Positions 1 to 8,918 are shown, counted from the stretch's first letter. The stretch: 64,000 nucleotides of DNA from Nocardioides lacusdianchii (GCF_020102855.1 NZ_JADHZD010000010.1:1-64000); one strand, 5' to 3'. The notes: generated by a model from the letters alone, not told the origin. Made by a program: numbers and translations.

Positions 1-1
1 C

Positions 2-46
2 GTGATGGTCCTCGAGGATTCGGTAGAAGGTTGACTCGAAGGATCA
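2..46 (-). pseudogene. Possible remnant of an IS3-family transposase
   Basis: Read on the minus strand, these codons give SFESTFYRILEDHH, which resembles the segment just before the catalytic core of IS3-type transposases (the SES-xYRIL stretch). A TGA lies directly upstream in the same frame, so what is visible is broken or only a scrap. The match rests on memory of the family and on 14 residues. The rest of positions 47-196 shows no gene. Confidence 0.3.
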
Positions 47-196
47 CGCGGTGGCCGCGCCAACGTCCGACGTACACGCCGGTGACGATCTCGGCGACCG
101 CGCTACACCACTATCGGGGACTCAACTCTCTCCGGGATCAGGCGCGGCATGCGGTCACCCCATCACCGATCGCGGCCGCCCGTCCGGCGAACGCGC

Positions 197-1459
197 TCAC
201 CGGGCGGTCCCTGCCTCGTCCTCGTCGAACAGCGCGAGCTGGTCGACCTGCACCTTGCGGACCGGCGCGTCGACCATCAGCCGCAGTCCCGCTCGCATGC
301 GCGACGCGAGGTCGCGGAGGTAGTCGTGGCGGGTGCGATACATCTTCTCCCTGGACCGCTGCCCCTGCTGACGGGCCTCGCGCGCCTTCGTGCGGACGTC
401 GCGGCGACGCTGCTCGGTGATCCGGATCGCCTGGAGCAGCAGCCCGGTGTCGCTGCCGTAGATCCGCACCATCGCGGCGGGCCCGACCGACCCGCGCTGC
501 TCGCGCTCCAGCTCTGCCATCACGGCGTACGCCGCCGCGAACCTGCCTCGCCCCTCGCCGATGTCCGGCCGCTGCGCCTCGCGCAGGTGCCTGCGGAGCG
601 TGGCGGCCCAGCCGTCGACCTGGGTGACGATGCGCGCGATGTCGCTCGCGAGAGCCTCGGGGACGACCGCGTCGAGCGGGACCTCACGGGCCACGGCAAC
701 GTGGTCGCCACGCCAGAGGAACGTCAGCCCGAACTCGGCCGCGTTGAACTTGTTGAGCTCGCCGAGCAGGCACTCGCCGTCCTCGACGCCGTCCAGCAGC
801 ATGCAGTGGATGAGGATCCGCGGCGCCTCTTTGGCGACCGTGATCCACACGACGCGCTCGTCGGTCGGCAGCGGCAGGTCACCGTCGTCGTCCCACTCCG
901 GCGCCTCGTCGTACAGATCTGCGACTGCCCGATCTACCGCAGCGCGCACATCGTCGACCGACCTCGGGGTCACCACGCGGTCGCGGTGCGGCTTCGGCGG
1001 CAGCGGCTTGCCGCCCTGGCGGGCCGGCTCGAGGCCGCCGGCGTCGAGGTAGACCGGGTGAAGCACGCCGTAGACGTCCCGCAGAGCGGTGACGACAAGG
1101 ACGGCGGCCCGGTCCGCCTCGCGCTGGTCGAGGTCGAGCCAGAAGTTGGTCTCGCCCTCCTCCCAATCGTCCGACTCCGGACGGTGGAACCCGAGGTGCG
1201 CGAGCGCCCCTTCCTGGACCACGTCCAGCCGGCACGCGCCAGCGAGGTAGACGTTGCTCACCGCCTCGACCCGCAGGTCCCCGTCACCAGCCGCCACCTG
1301 GCAGTACGCCGGCGTCCCCTCAACGTCCTGCGCGATCACCTCGACGACGATCGAGTCGCCGTCGGCCATGGAGGAGACGTGGTCGGCCAGCCGCCGACGG
1401 AACTCCCGCCAGGCCCTCTCCACCGCGTCGTCCCACCGACGCTCCAGCTCGTCACTCAT
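197..1459 (-). CDS. TY-Chap / YbjN-like domain protein
   Basis: Predicted cytoplasmic protein of 420 residues. The ATG at 1459 is preferred over the upstream GTG at 1474 because GAGGGG lies at ribosome-binding distance before it. The N-terminal 110 residues and a second segment around residues 190-290 show the alternating strands and the 'L..ELNKFNAAEFGL' type motif of YbjN/type III secretion chaperone-like folds, called TY-Chap in actinobacteria. The C-terminal 90 residues are strongly basic and probably helical or coiled coil (many R/K/E/Q), ending in an acidic tail. There is no signal peptide or membrane segment. Proteins of this class are thought to be peptide-binding chaperones, sometimes beside conflict systems. 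The partner here is unknown, and the function is inferred from fold resemblance only. Confidence 0.6.
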   Translation of the reverse strand: MSDELERRWDDAVERAWREFRRRLADHVSSMADGDSIVVEVIAQDVEGTPAYCQVAAGDGDLRVEAVSNVYLAGACRLDVVQEGALAHLGFHRPESDDWEEGETNFWLDLDQREADRAAVLVVTALRDVYGVLHPVYLDAGGLEPARQGGKPLPPKPHRDRVVTPRSVDDVRAAVDRAVADLYDEAPEWDDDGDLPLPTDERVVWITVAKEAPRILIHCMLLDGVEDGECLLGELNKFNAAEFGLTFLWRGDHVAVAREVPLDAVVPEALASDIARIVTQVDGWAATLRRHLREAQRPDIGEGRGRFAAAYAVMAELEREQRGSVGPAAMVRIYGSDTGLLLQAIRITEQRRRDVRTKAREARQQGQRSREKMYRTRHDYLRDLASRMRAGLRLMVDAPVRKVQVDQLALFDEDEAGTAR

Positions 1460-1684
1460 GCTTCGACCCCTCACTGGATCGCCCCCGCGATCCCCACAGG
1501 AATGACTCTAGGGATGACCACCGACAGTGGACCTCGAGCGTTCGGGACGCTTCCCGCTCTGCGCGCCGCGCATCCACCAACACCCGCGTGCAGTACACAG
1601 GCCGGACAGATGGACGCTGCCTCATGCGAAGTGGCACGTGCAGCAACGCGAGCCTTTAAGCTGCCGACCGATATGGGGGAAGAC

Positions 1685-2083
1685 ATGGGTACGCGACAGA
1701 TCGCCGTAGTCGGGGCTGTGATCGTGCGCAACGGCCAGGTGATGGCCGCGCAACGCGGAGGGACAGGACCGCTGGCAGGGCTCTGGGAGTTTCCGGGGGG
1801 CAAGATTGAGCCAGGAGAATCCGCCCGCGAGGCGCTCGAGCGCGAGATTGCTGAGGAGCTCGGCTGCCTTGTTGAGGTAGGCAAGGAAGTCACGACAACG
1901 ATCCATGAATACGACTTCGCCGTGATCACGCTCACGACCTTCTTTTGCCTCCTCGTAGACGGAGAGCCGCGCCTGACAGAGCACACGGCAGTGCAGTGGC
2001 TACGCACAGAGGAGCTTGACTCCCTGGCTTGGGCACCCGCTGACGTCCCTGCCGTAGCGCTGGTGAAAGCTTCCCTCGAATGA
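1685..2083 (+). CDS. MutT-like NUDIX NTP pyrophosphohydrolase
   Basis: A 132-residue single-domain NUDIX hydrolase expected to cleave (d)NTPs, possibly oxidised ones, to the monophosphate. The NUDIX box GGKIEPGESAREALEREIAE fits the GX5EX7REUXEEXGU pattern, and the length is that of MutT. The ATG at 1685 is chosen because GGGGGAAG lies just upstream; an in-frame ATG at 1673 would put this Shine-Dalgarno sequence inside the gene. Its stop overlaps the start of the helicase gene in an ATGA junction, so the two are translationally coupled. Codons contain more A and T than in the surrounding genes (for example aag att gag cca gga gaa), suggesting horizontal acquisition with the helicase. The substrate cannot be told from sequence. 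A housekeeping MutT role is possible, but the coupling argues for a dedicated partnership. Confidence 0.85.
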   Translation: MGTRQIAVVGAVIVRNGQVMAAQRGGTGPLAGLWEFPGGKIEPGESAREALEREIAEELGCLVEVGKEVTTTIHEYDFAVITLTTFFCLLVDGEPRLTEHTAVQWLRTEELDSLAWAPADVPAVALVKASLE

Positions 2084-4971
2084 GCCCGCAGATCGATTGG
2101 TCCACGCAGTTCGGGCTAGACATCGACTTTGGCTACGTCGGCTCGTCGGCCGAGGGGCCACGGAACTACAACCCACGTCTAGTGATGAACGAGGCCGGAA
2201 GCACAGTCGAACACGCTCTCGTCGAGGAGCTAGCTCGCTGCAACGCCTTCACGTTCTCGGTCGCCTTCATCACCCCCGGCGCGATCGCTCAGTTGAAACA
2301 GCACCTCCACGACTTCAACGGACCGGGCACGATCGTTACGTCGGACTTCCTCGGCTTCAATCAGCCGCAAGCCTTCGCTGAGCTGCTCAAACTCAACGAG
2401 CTGAAGGGCATCGACGTACGTCGTCACCCAGCCCAAGGTTTTCATGCCAAGGGCTACGTCTTTGAGCACGACCGAAGCGTCACGGCGATCATTGGCAGTT
2501 CGAACTTGACTAGCGCCGCGCTCTCCACGAACCACGAGTGGAATCTCCGTGTGTCCGCCGCGCACGAGAGCGACCTCGCGAATCAGATCCGGCGCGTCCT
2601 TGAGGATCAAAGTTCTGCCTCAGAGCCGCTCACCCAGGAGTGGATCGACTCGTATGCAGCGACTTATCTCGCCCCGGCGCCGCGAGTACCCTTAACGACC
2701 GCGGATGGGTCTCAGATCGACTCCGCAGAGATCCAACCCAACGGTATGCAGCGGGACGCTCTGCTTGCGCTCGACCTCGTGCGGAGCCGGAACGCCGAAC
2801 GCGCGATCATAGTGTCGGCAACTGGTACGGGAAAGACGATTCTTTCGGCTCTCGACGTTCGTCAGATCGCGCCCGAACGACTTCTTTTCGTCGTCCATCG
2901 CGAGCAGATCCTTGACAAGACGATCAGCGAGTATCAGAGGGTTCTGGGCGGTTCGCCGGACGACTACGGGAAGCTCAGCGGTTCGTCCAAGCAAGCACAT
3001 CGCCGCTACGTGTTCGCGACCATCCAAACGCTGTCCGGAGCGGACGTGCTATCCACGATCGCTCCTGACGCTTTCGACCTCGTCATCATCGACGAAGCAC
3101 ACCGCGCAGGCTCTGCGACGTATCAGCGCATCATCTCGCACCTCACGCCCAGGTTCCTCCTTGGCATGACCGCAACACCTGAACGGACGGACGGATTCAA
3201 CGTCTACGAGCTGTTCCATTACAACGTCCCCTATGAGATCAGGCTTCATCACGCTCTGGAGGCCGGGATGTTGTGCCCGTTCCACTACTACGGCATTGCT
3301 GACGTCACCTACGACGATGGCACCACGACAACGCAGGAAACCGAGCTCAAGCTCCTGATCAACGCAAAGCGGGTTGAGCACCTCCTCTCGGCGCTCGACC
3401 AGTACGGGCAGGCCGGAGTCGCGCCGCGGGGGCTCATCTTCTGCAGTCGCAAGGAAGAAGCACACGCTCTTGCTGCCGAGCTCAACCGCAGCGTGCTGCG
3501 CGGCAAACCTCTCCGGACGGTGGCCCTCACGGGCGATGACTCGGTCCACGCGAGGGAGCAGCGCGTTCAGCAGTTGGAAGCCGGCGAGCTGGATTACATC
3601 CTGACGGTCGACGTATTCAACGAAGGCGTCGACATTCCGACCGTCAACCAGGTAGTGATGCTCCGTCAGACCCAGTCCGCGATCGTCTTCGTTCAGCAGC
3701 TTGGGCGTGGACTTCGCTTGGCGGAAGACAAGGATCACCTGGTTGTCATTGACTTCATTGGCAACTACGCGACGAACTTCCTCGTTCCCATTGCCCTCTT
3801 TGGCGACGAGTCACTCAACCGAGAGTCGCTGCGAGAGAAGCTGAACGAAACCATTGAGGCAGGCGCCCTTCCGGGTCTGTCGAGTGTGAGCTTCGACGAG
3901 GTGGCCAGGGAGCGGGTTCTTCGCTCGATTGCTGAAACGACCCTCGATTCCCTGTCCAATCTCAAGACAGCGATGCTGGCGATGAAGAACCGTGTCGGCG
4001 GGATACCCACGCTCTGGGACTTCTACCGCTTCGAGTCTGTCGATCCAGTCCTACTCGCCACCAAGAAGGCTCACTTCCCTCAGCTAGTACGCGCGTTGCT
4101 GCGCGAAGGGCCGGTCCTAGACGAGGCAGGTGATCGAGCTCTCGCCCTACTCTCCCATGAGGTGCTTCCGGCCAAGCGTCTTAATGAATACGTCGTACTC
4201 GAACTTCTGCTTCGCGGCCAGGCCGCGTCGCACGACGAGATTCGCGAGGCGTTCGACGCCGCTGAGCTTCCGTCGGACGACGCGTCGATTCGTGCAGCAG
4301 TAGACACCCTGGCACTCCGCGGCTATTCCCAAGGCGAAGTCAGAAGGTACTCAGTCGGGATTGTCGAAGAGGCAGACGACGTCGTGGCACTCACCCCGGC
4401 CTTCGCGACCCTTATTGCACACTCTCACGACTTCGCGCATGCGGTTTCGGACCTCATGAAGACCGGTCGAGCCCTCACTGAAGACCGCTACCTGAACGAC
4501 CAGTTGTTCACCCCCGGCATGCAGTACTCCCGCCGGGATGCTGCGCGCCTTGTGGGTTGGTCCAGGAGCACCACTTCGACAATCTACGGCTACAAGTCGG
4601 ACGAGGCCCTCGGGCTCTGCACGGCGTTCACCACTCTGCACAAGGATGAGGACGTCGCAGCAAGCACGGCGTACGAGGATGCGCTTCTCGACCCGTCAAC
4701 GATGCGCTGGTTCTCGAAAAGCAACCGCACGCTGGAAAGCAAGGACGTCAAGCAGTTCGTCGAGCACCGTGTAGACATTCACGTCTTCGTCAAGAAGGAC
4801 GACGCCGACGGAAGTGACCACTACTACCTCGGTAGGGCCCGGGTCGCTGAGGCAGCCGAAACGCAGATGGCCGGCGATGGCCTACCCGTCGTCGCGATGA
4901 CGCTCAAATTCGATGAGCCGATCAAGCAGGGACTTTTCGACTACTTCCACCCGCTGCCGGCACAGAGCTGA
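2080..4971 (+). CDS. PLD-type nuclease/SF2 helicase fusion with DUF3427-like C-terminus
   Basis: A 963-residue protein. Residues about 30-190 form a phospholipase-D-like domain with a single HxK motif (H122, K124) followed by GSSN near residue 146, as in HKD nucleases. Residues about 225-590 are a superfamily 2 helicase: motif I TGTGKT (248-253), DEAH (338-341), TAT (364-366) and motif VI QQLGRGLRL (539-547). The remaining 370 residues match the general layout of DUF3427, with a late beta-rich part that may be a DNA-binding module. The gene is coupled to the NUDIX gene through ATGA. The architecture suggests ATP-driven DNA translocation or unwinding plus phosphodiester cleavage, as in anti-phage or repair enzymes. 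Function is inferred. Codon usage is less GC-rich than that of neighbouring housekeeping genes. Confidence 0.88.
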   Translation: MSPQIDWSTQFGLDIDFGYVGSSAEGPRNYNPRLVMNEAGSTVEHALVEELARCNAFTFSVAFITPGAIAQLKQHLHDFNGPGTIVTSDFLGFNQPQAFAELLKLNELKGIDVRRHPAQGFHAKGYVFEHDRSVTAIIGSSNLTSAALSTNHEWNLRVSAAHESDLANQIRRVLEDQSSASEPLTQEWIDSYAATYLAPAPRVPLTTADGSQIDSAEIQPNGMQRDALLALDLVRSRNAERAIIVSATGTGKTILSALDVRQIAPERLLFVVHREQILDKTISEYQRVLGGSPDDYGKLSGSSKQAHRRYVFATIQTLSGADVLSTIAPDAFDLVIIDEAHRAGSATYQRIISHLTPRFLLGMTATPERTDGFNVYELFHYNVPYEIRLHHALEAGMLCPFHYYGIADVTYDDGTTTTQETELKLLINAKRVEHLLSALDQYGQAGVAPRGLIFCSRKEEAHALAAELNRSVLRGKPLRTVALTGDDSVHAREQRVQQLEAGELDYILTVDVFNEGVDIPTVNQVVMLRQTQSAIVFVQQLGRGLRLAEDKDHLVVIDFIGNYATNFLVPIALFGDESLNRESLREKLNETIEAGALPGLSSVSFDEVARERVLRSIAETTLDSLSNLKTAMLAMKNRVGGIPTLWDFYRFESVDPVLLATKKAHFPQLVRALLREGPVLDEAGDRALALLSHEVLPAKRLNEYVVLELLLRGQAASHDEIREAFDAAELPSDDASIRAAVDTLALRGYSQGEVRRYSVGIVEEADDVVALTPAFATLIAHSHDFAHAVSDLMKTGRALTEDRYLNDQLFTPGMQYSRRDAARLVGWSRSTTSTIYGYKSDEALGLCTAFTTLHKDEDVAASTAYEDALLDPSTMRWFSKSNRTLESKDVKQFVEHRVDIHVFVKKDDADGSDHYYLGRARVAEAAETQMAGDGLPVVAMTLKFDEPIKQGLFDYFHPLPAQS

Positions 4972-5046
4972 CCGCCGTCAATCGACCGCGGCGTCGCCGC
5001 AAACCGATGCCGACAGGACGGCTGCGGCGCCGCACGGCGTTTGCAG

Positions 5047-5095
5047 ACGAACGACAGTGGGCCCACCCCTAACGAGGTGAGCCCACTGTGTTCGT
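5047..5095. terminator. Bidirectional terminator between helicase and nrdJ
   Basis: An inverted repeat lies in the gap between two converging genes: left arm ACGAACGACAGTGGGC, right arm GCCCACTGTGTTCGT, with a single bulged base, extended inward by CCACC/GGTGA. There is no strong T run on either side, as is common in actinobacteria. It ends five bases before the nrdJ stop codon. Confidence 0.65.
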
Positions 5096-5099
5096 CACA

Positions 5100-7994
5100 T
5101 CAGCTGCAGCCGCTCGTGCTCCCGCAGCCCTCGCACACGTAGCACGAGCCGGCCGGGCGCATCTTCGTCCCGCAGGTCATGCAGAGCGGGGAGTCGACGG
5201 CGGTGCCGGTGAGCTTCTCGAAGAGCTCGGCGGTGGTCTTGGCCTCGGCGGGGGCCGGCTTGGCGCTGGCCTCCACGATGTCGGCGTCGACTGGAGCGGT
5301 TTCGAGGCTCGCTTCGCTTCGCACCTCAACCACCGACGACGAGGTGGGCTCGACGAGCTCGGCCGCGCTGCCGGTCTCCTCCACGAGCGGCTCGTAGGAG
5401 CCGGTCTCGAGGTGGCGCTGGCGCTCCTCGGCGGAGTAGATGCCCAGGGCCGAGCGCTCCTCGAAGGTGAGGTAGTCCAGGGCGAGGCGGCGCCAGACGT
5501 AGTCCATGAGCGACTGCGCCATGCGGACGTCCGGGTCGTCGGTGAGGCCGGCGGGCTCGAAGCGCAGGTTGGTGAACTTCGAGACGTAGGTCTCCAGCGG
5601 CACGCCGTACTGCAGGCCGATCGACACCGCGATCGAGAAGGCGTCCATCACGCCGGCCAGGGTCGAGCCCTGCTTGCCGAGCTTGAGGAAGACCTCGCCG
5701 AGCTGGCCGTCGTCGTGGGCACCCGAGGTCATGTAGCCCTCGGCACCGCCGACGGTGAACGACGTGGTGCGCGAGACGCGCGACTTCGGCAGGCGCTTGC
5801 GGACCGGGGCGTAGACGACCTTCTCCACGACCTTGGTCTCGACGGCCGAGTCGGCCGCGGCCTTGTCGGCGGCGTCCTTCTTGGCCTTGCCGCCACCGTC
5901 GGACAGCGGCTGGCCGACCTTGCAGTTGTCGCGGTAGATCGCGGTCGCCTTGAGCCCGAGCTTCCAGGACTGCATGTAGACGTCCTCGATCTCCTCGACC
6001 GTGGCGCTCTCGGGCAGGTTGACCGTCTTGGAGATCGCACCGGACAGGAACGGCTGCGCGGCCGCCATCATCCGCACGTGGCCCATCGGCTTGAGCGCGC
6101 GGGCGCCCATGGCGGTGTCGAAGATCTCGTAGTGCTCGGTCTTCAGGCCCGGGGCGTCGATGACGTGGCCGTGCTCGCCGATGTAGGCGACGATCGCCTC
6201 GATCTGCTCGGGCTGGTAGCCGAGCTTCTTCAGCGCCCGCGGGATCGTCTGGTTCACGATCTGCATGGAGCCGCCGCCGACGAGCTTCTTGAACTTCACC
6301 AGGGAGAAGTCGGGCTCGATGCCGGTGGTGTCGCAGTCCATCATGAAGCCGATGGTGCCGGTCGGCGCGAGCACCGAGGCCTGCGCGTTGCGGAACCCGT
6401 TCTTCTCGCCCAGCTTGATCACGTCGGCCCACGCCTTGGTGGCCAGCTTGTGCGTGCGGCCGTCCTCGGTGTGCAGCACGCGTACGACGTCGTTGGCCGC
6501 CTGGTGCTTGCGCATCACGCGCTTGTGGGCGTCGGCGTTGCGGGCGTAGCCGGCGTACGGGCCGACGATGCCGGCGAGCTCGGCGCTGCGCTTGTACGAC
6601 GTACCGGTCATGAGCGAGGTGATCGCGGCAGCCATCGAGCGGCCACCCTCGGAGTCGTAGCCCAGGCCCATCGCCATCAGCAGCGCGCCGAGGTTGGCGT
6701 AGCCGATGCCGAGCTGGCGGTAGTCGCGGGTGGTGTCGCCGATCGGCTCGGTCGGGAAGTCGGCGAAGCAGATCGAGATGTCCATCGCGGTGATGATGAA
6801 CTCGACGGCCTTCGCGAAGAGGGCGGCGTCGAAGGTGTCGTCGTCCTTGAGGAACTTCAGCAGGTTCAGCGACGCCAGGTTGCACGAGGAGTTGTCGAGC
6901 GACATGTACTCGGAGCACGGGTTGGACGCGGTGATGCGGCCGGTCTCGGGGTTGGTGTGCCAGTCGTTGATCGTGTCGTCGTACTGCAGGCCCGGGTCGG
7001 CGCAGGCCCAGGCGGCCTCGCTGATCTTGCGGAACAGCTCGCGGGCGTCGACGGTCTCGATGACCTCGCCGGTGCCGCGGGCGCGCAGGCCGAACTCGGT
7101 GCCGTCCTCGACGGCGCGCATGAACTCGTCGTTGACGCGGACCGAGTTGTTGGCGTTCTGGTACTGGACGGAGGTGATGTCGGCGCCACCGAGGTCCATG
7201 TCGAACCCGGCGTCGCGGAGGGCGCGGATCTTGTCCTCCTCCTTCGCCTTCGTCATCACGAACTCCTCGATGTCCGGGTGGTCGACGTCGAGGACGACCA
7301 TCTTGGCCGCACGACGCGTCGCGCCGCCCGACTTGATGGTGCCGGCGGAGGCGTCCGCGCCGCGCATGAAGGAGACGGGGCCGCTGGCGGTGCCACCGGA
7401 GGAGAGGAGCTCCTTGGAGGAGCGGATGCGGGAGAGGTTGAGGCCGGCGCCTGAGCCACCCTTGAAGATGAAGCCCTCCTCCTTGTACCAGTTCAGGATC
7501 GAGTCCATCGAGTCGTCGACCGACAGGATGAAGCAGGCCGAGACCTGCTGCGGCGACGCCGTGCCGACGTTGAACCAGACGGGCGAGTTGAAGGAGAAGT
7601 ACTGGTTGACCAGCAGCCAGGTGAGCTCGTGCTCGAAGATCTCGGCGTCGGCGTCGGTGGCGAAGTAGCCGTGGTCGATGCCGGCCTTGGTGTACGTCTT
7701 CACGATCCGGTCGATGAGCTGCTTGAGGCTCCACTCGCGGGCGTCGGTGCCGACCGCGCCGCGGAAGTACTTCGTCGTGACGATGGTGGAGGCGTTGACC
7801 GACCAGAAGTCGGGGTACTCGACACCGCGCTGCTCGAAGACGGTCTCGCCGGTCTTCCAGTTCTGCTGGACGACGTCGCGGCGCTCCCAGGTGATCGCGT
7901 CGTAGGGGTGCGTGCCCTCGGTGCTGAAGACGCGCTCCATGGTCAGGCCCTTGCCCTTGGCTCCCTTGGCGCGGGTGCTCACCGTCTCGGTCAT
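5100..7994 (-). CDS. nrdJ: Adenosylcobalamin-dependent class II ribonucleotide reductase
   Basis: Reduces ribonucleotides to deoxyribonucleotides using a cobalamin-derived thiyl radical, without needing oxygen. At 964 residues it is of normal length for the long actinobacterial form. Recognisable parts: FKGGSGAGLNLSRIR in the substrate-binding barrel, NPCSE with the active-site cysteine near residue 360, and PTGTIGFMMDCDTTGIEPD. A C-terminal zinc-ribbon-like tail carries the CMTC, CYVC and CEGC cysteines and ends in SGCS, likely the redox-active tail. AGGAAG precedes the ATG. It is the second gene after nrdR, so NrdR should repress it. An oddity is that the linker before the cysteine-rich tail contains a copy of a dispersed palindromic repeat, read as in-frame peptide (see 5298-5336). 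Confidence 0.96.
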   Translation of the reverse strand: MTETVSTRAKGAKGKGLTMERVFSTEGTHPYDAITWERRDVVQQNWKTGETVFEQRGVEYPDFWSVNASTIVTTKYFRGAVGTDAREWSLKQLIDRIVKTYTKAGIDHGYFATDADAEIFEHELTWLLVNQYFSFNSPVWFNVGTASPQQVSACFILSVDDSMDSILNWYKEEGFIFKGGSGAGLNLSRIRSSKELLSSGGTASGPVSFMRGADASAGTIKSGGATRRAAKMVVLDVDHPDIEEFVMTKAKEEDKIRALRDAGFDMDLGGADITSVQYQNANNSVRVNDEFMRAVEDGTEFGLRARGTGEVIETVDARELFRKISEAAWACADPGLQYDDTINDWHTNPETGRITASNPCSEYMSLDNSSCNLASLNLLKFLKDDDTFDAALFAKAVEFIITAMDISICFADFPTEPIGDTTRDYRQLGIGYANLGALLMAMGLGYDSEGGRSMAAAITSLMTGTSYKRSAELAGIVGPYAGYARNADAHKRVMRKHQAANDVVRVLHTEDGRTHKLATKAWADVIKLGEKNGFRNAQASVLAPTGTIGFMMDCDTTGIEPDFSLVKFKKLVGGGSMQIVNQTIPRALKKLGYQPEQIEAIVAYIGEHGHVIDAPGLKTEHYEIFDTAMGARALKPMGHVRMMAAAQPFLSGAISKTVNLPESATVEEIEDVYMQSWKLGLKATAIYRDNCKVGQPLSDGGGKAKKDAADKAAADSAVETKVVEKVVYAPVRKRLPKSRVSRTTSFTVGGAEGYMTSGAHDDGQLGEVFLKLGKQGSTLAGVMDAFSIAVSIGLQYGVPLETYVSKFTNLRFEPAGLTDDPDVRMAQSLMDYVWRRLALDYLTFEERSALGIYSAEERQRHLETGSYEPLVEETGSAAELVEPTSSSVVEVRSEASLETAPVDADIVEASAKPAPAEAKTTAELFEKLTGTAVDSPLCMTCGTKMRPAGSCYVCEGCGSTSGCS
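5298..5336 (-). repeat. REP-like palindromic repeat inside nrdJ
   Basis: This stretch of nrdJ is nearly identical to the unit at the right end of the intergenic array at 16244-16279: plus strand GGTTTCGAGGCTCGCT and then GCACCTCAACCACC. On the coding strand it reads in frame as VVEVRSEASLET, in a low-complexity Ala/Glu/Ser linker. It therefore looks like a repeat that entered, or was built into, the coding sequence without breaking it. Confidence 0.75.
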
Positions 7995-8115
7995 ACGACT
8001 TCCTCTATCCCTGGTGGTGGTTGTGGTGCTGGTCTGCGGACCTCGTCCGCGGAGCTTGTTCGACGTTGGTGAGCCCGGCAGGCCGCTTCCCCACGACCTG
8101 CCGGGCCGAATGTGG

Positions 8116-8592
8116 TCAGCCCGTCGTGGCGGGCTGATCGGCAGCGGCTCGTTCGAGCCGCAGCATCTTGATCTCGGCGTCGAAGTCCTCGGCGGACTCG
8201 AACGCGCGATAGACGGAGGCGAACCGGAGGTAGGCCACCTCGTCGAGCGCCCGCAGCGGGCTGAGGATCGCGAGACCGACGTCGTTGGCGTCGAACTCGG
8301 CCTGCCCGCTCAGGCGCAGTGCGTCCTCGACCTCCTGGCCGAGGCAGGCGAGCTGCGCGTCGGTGACCGGGCGGCCCTTGCAGGCCTTGCGGACGCCGGC
8401 GATCGCCTTGTCGCGGTTGAACGGCTCGGTCGCGCCGGAGCGCTTGAGCACCGTGAGCTGCATCTTCTCGACCGTGGTGAAGCGGCGGTCGCACGCGGCG
8501 CAGCTGCGGCGCCGACGGATGGAACCGCCGTCGTCGGCGACCCGGGAGTCGAGGACCTTGGTGTCCTCGTTCTTGCAGTAGGGACAGTGCAT
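8116..8592 (-). CDS. nrdR: Transcriptional repressor NrdR
   Basis: A 158-residue zinc-ribbon/ATP-cone repressor that senses (d)ATP and controls ribonucleotide reductase genes. The zinc ribbon uses C3, C6, C31 and C34 (MHCPYC ... CAAC), with the basic DNA-binding stretch RRRRS between. The ATP cone follows from about residue 46 (VLKRSG, then FNRDK). The start at 8592 is fixed by GGAGG six bases upstream; a longer frame exists but would place the zinc ribbon internally. Transcription from the promoter region near 8700-8760 would run through nrdR into nrdJ, about 120 bases downstream, forming a self-regulated pair. Confidence 0.97.
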   Translation of the reverse strand: MHCPYCKNEDTKVLDSRVADDGGSIRRRRSCAACDRRFTTVEKMQLTVLKRSGATEPFNRDKAIAGVRKACKGRPVTDAQLACLGQEVEDALRLSGQAEFDANDVGLAILSPLRALDEVAYLRFASVYRAFESAEDFDAEIKMLRLERAAADQPATTG

Positions 8593-8666
8593 GGCGGCCC
8601 TCCTCTCGGGTACGTCAGCGCGCGGCTCGTACACCCTCATAACGGGGTGTGGTCTGGGGATGTTCC

Positions 8667-8728
8667 TGTGGACAACTAGCCTGAGGCTGTGAGGATCTCC
8701 CCCTGGCCTGTGCACCAGATGTGGATAA
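8667..8728 (-). promoter_or_regulatory. Two DnaA-box matches upstream of nrdR-nrdJ
   Basis: Plus-strand TGTGGACAA at 8667-8675 is the reverse of TTGTCCACA, the actinobacterial DnaA-box consensus. TGTGGATAA at 8720-8728 is the reverse of TTATCCACA, a perfect classical box. The second overlaps the promoter-proximal NrdR box. DnaA is known to act on the nrdAB promoter of Escherichia coli, so a link between initiator and dNTP supply is plausible here too. Binding is not shown. Confidence 0.5.
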
Positions 8729-8758
8729 CTACAGCGGTGTAACTACTAGATGTAGTGG
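8712..8758 (-). promoter_or_regulatory. Paired NrdR boxes of the nrdR-nrdJ promoter
   Basis: On the minus strand two 16-bp sites read CCACTACATCTAGTAG (8743-8758) and TATCCACATCTGGTGC (8712-8727). Both fit the NrdR-box pattern (C-w-A-t-A-T-a-T-w-G core). Their centres are 31 bp apart, three helical turns, the usual spacing for tandem NrdR boxes. They lie about 120 bp before the nrdR start. The remainder of the 326-base gap 8593-8918 shows no gene; a -10/-35 pair is not clear enough to place. Confidence 0.8.
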
Positions 8759-8918
8759 TAACCGTACGCCCCGCCCACCACGGTGGCAAGTGAACTCGTG
8801 AAGTCCGCGGATCAATTTCTGCGCACCGCGCTGACCTGCGGTTATGGGTGCCTTCGGCCCTCCGGACCGGCGCGTCAACGGGGTGTTCCGGTCACACGAT
8901 GGGGTCGCATCGGACACA

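Noticed and set aside
149..1684. N-terminal extension of the NUDIX gene by about 500 codons
   Set aside because: Antisense to the TY-Chap gene; the NUDIX domain begins at 1685 with its own ribosome-binding site.
5088..7454. Long plus-strand open frame of 788 codons opposite nrdJ
   Set aside because: Antisense frame kept open by high GC; composition is Val/Gly/Leu/Ala/Arg-rich without motifs, and nrdJ is certain on the other strand.
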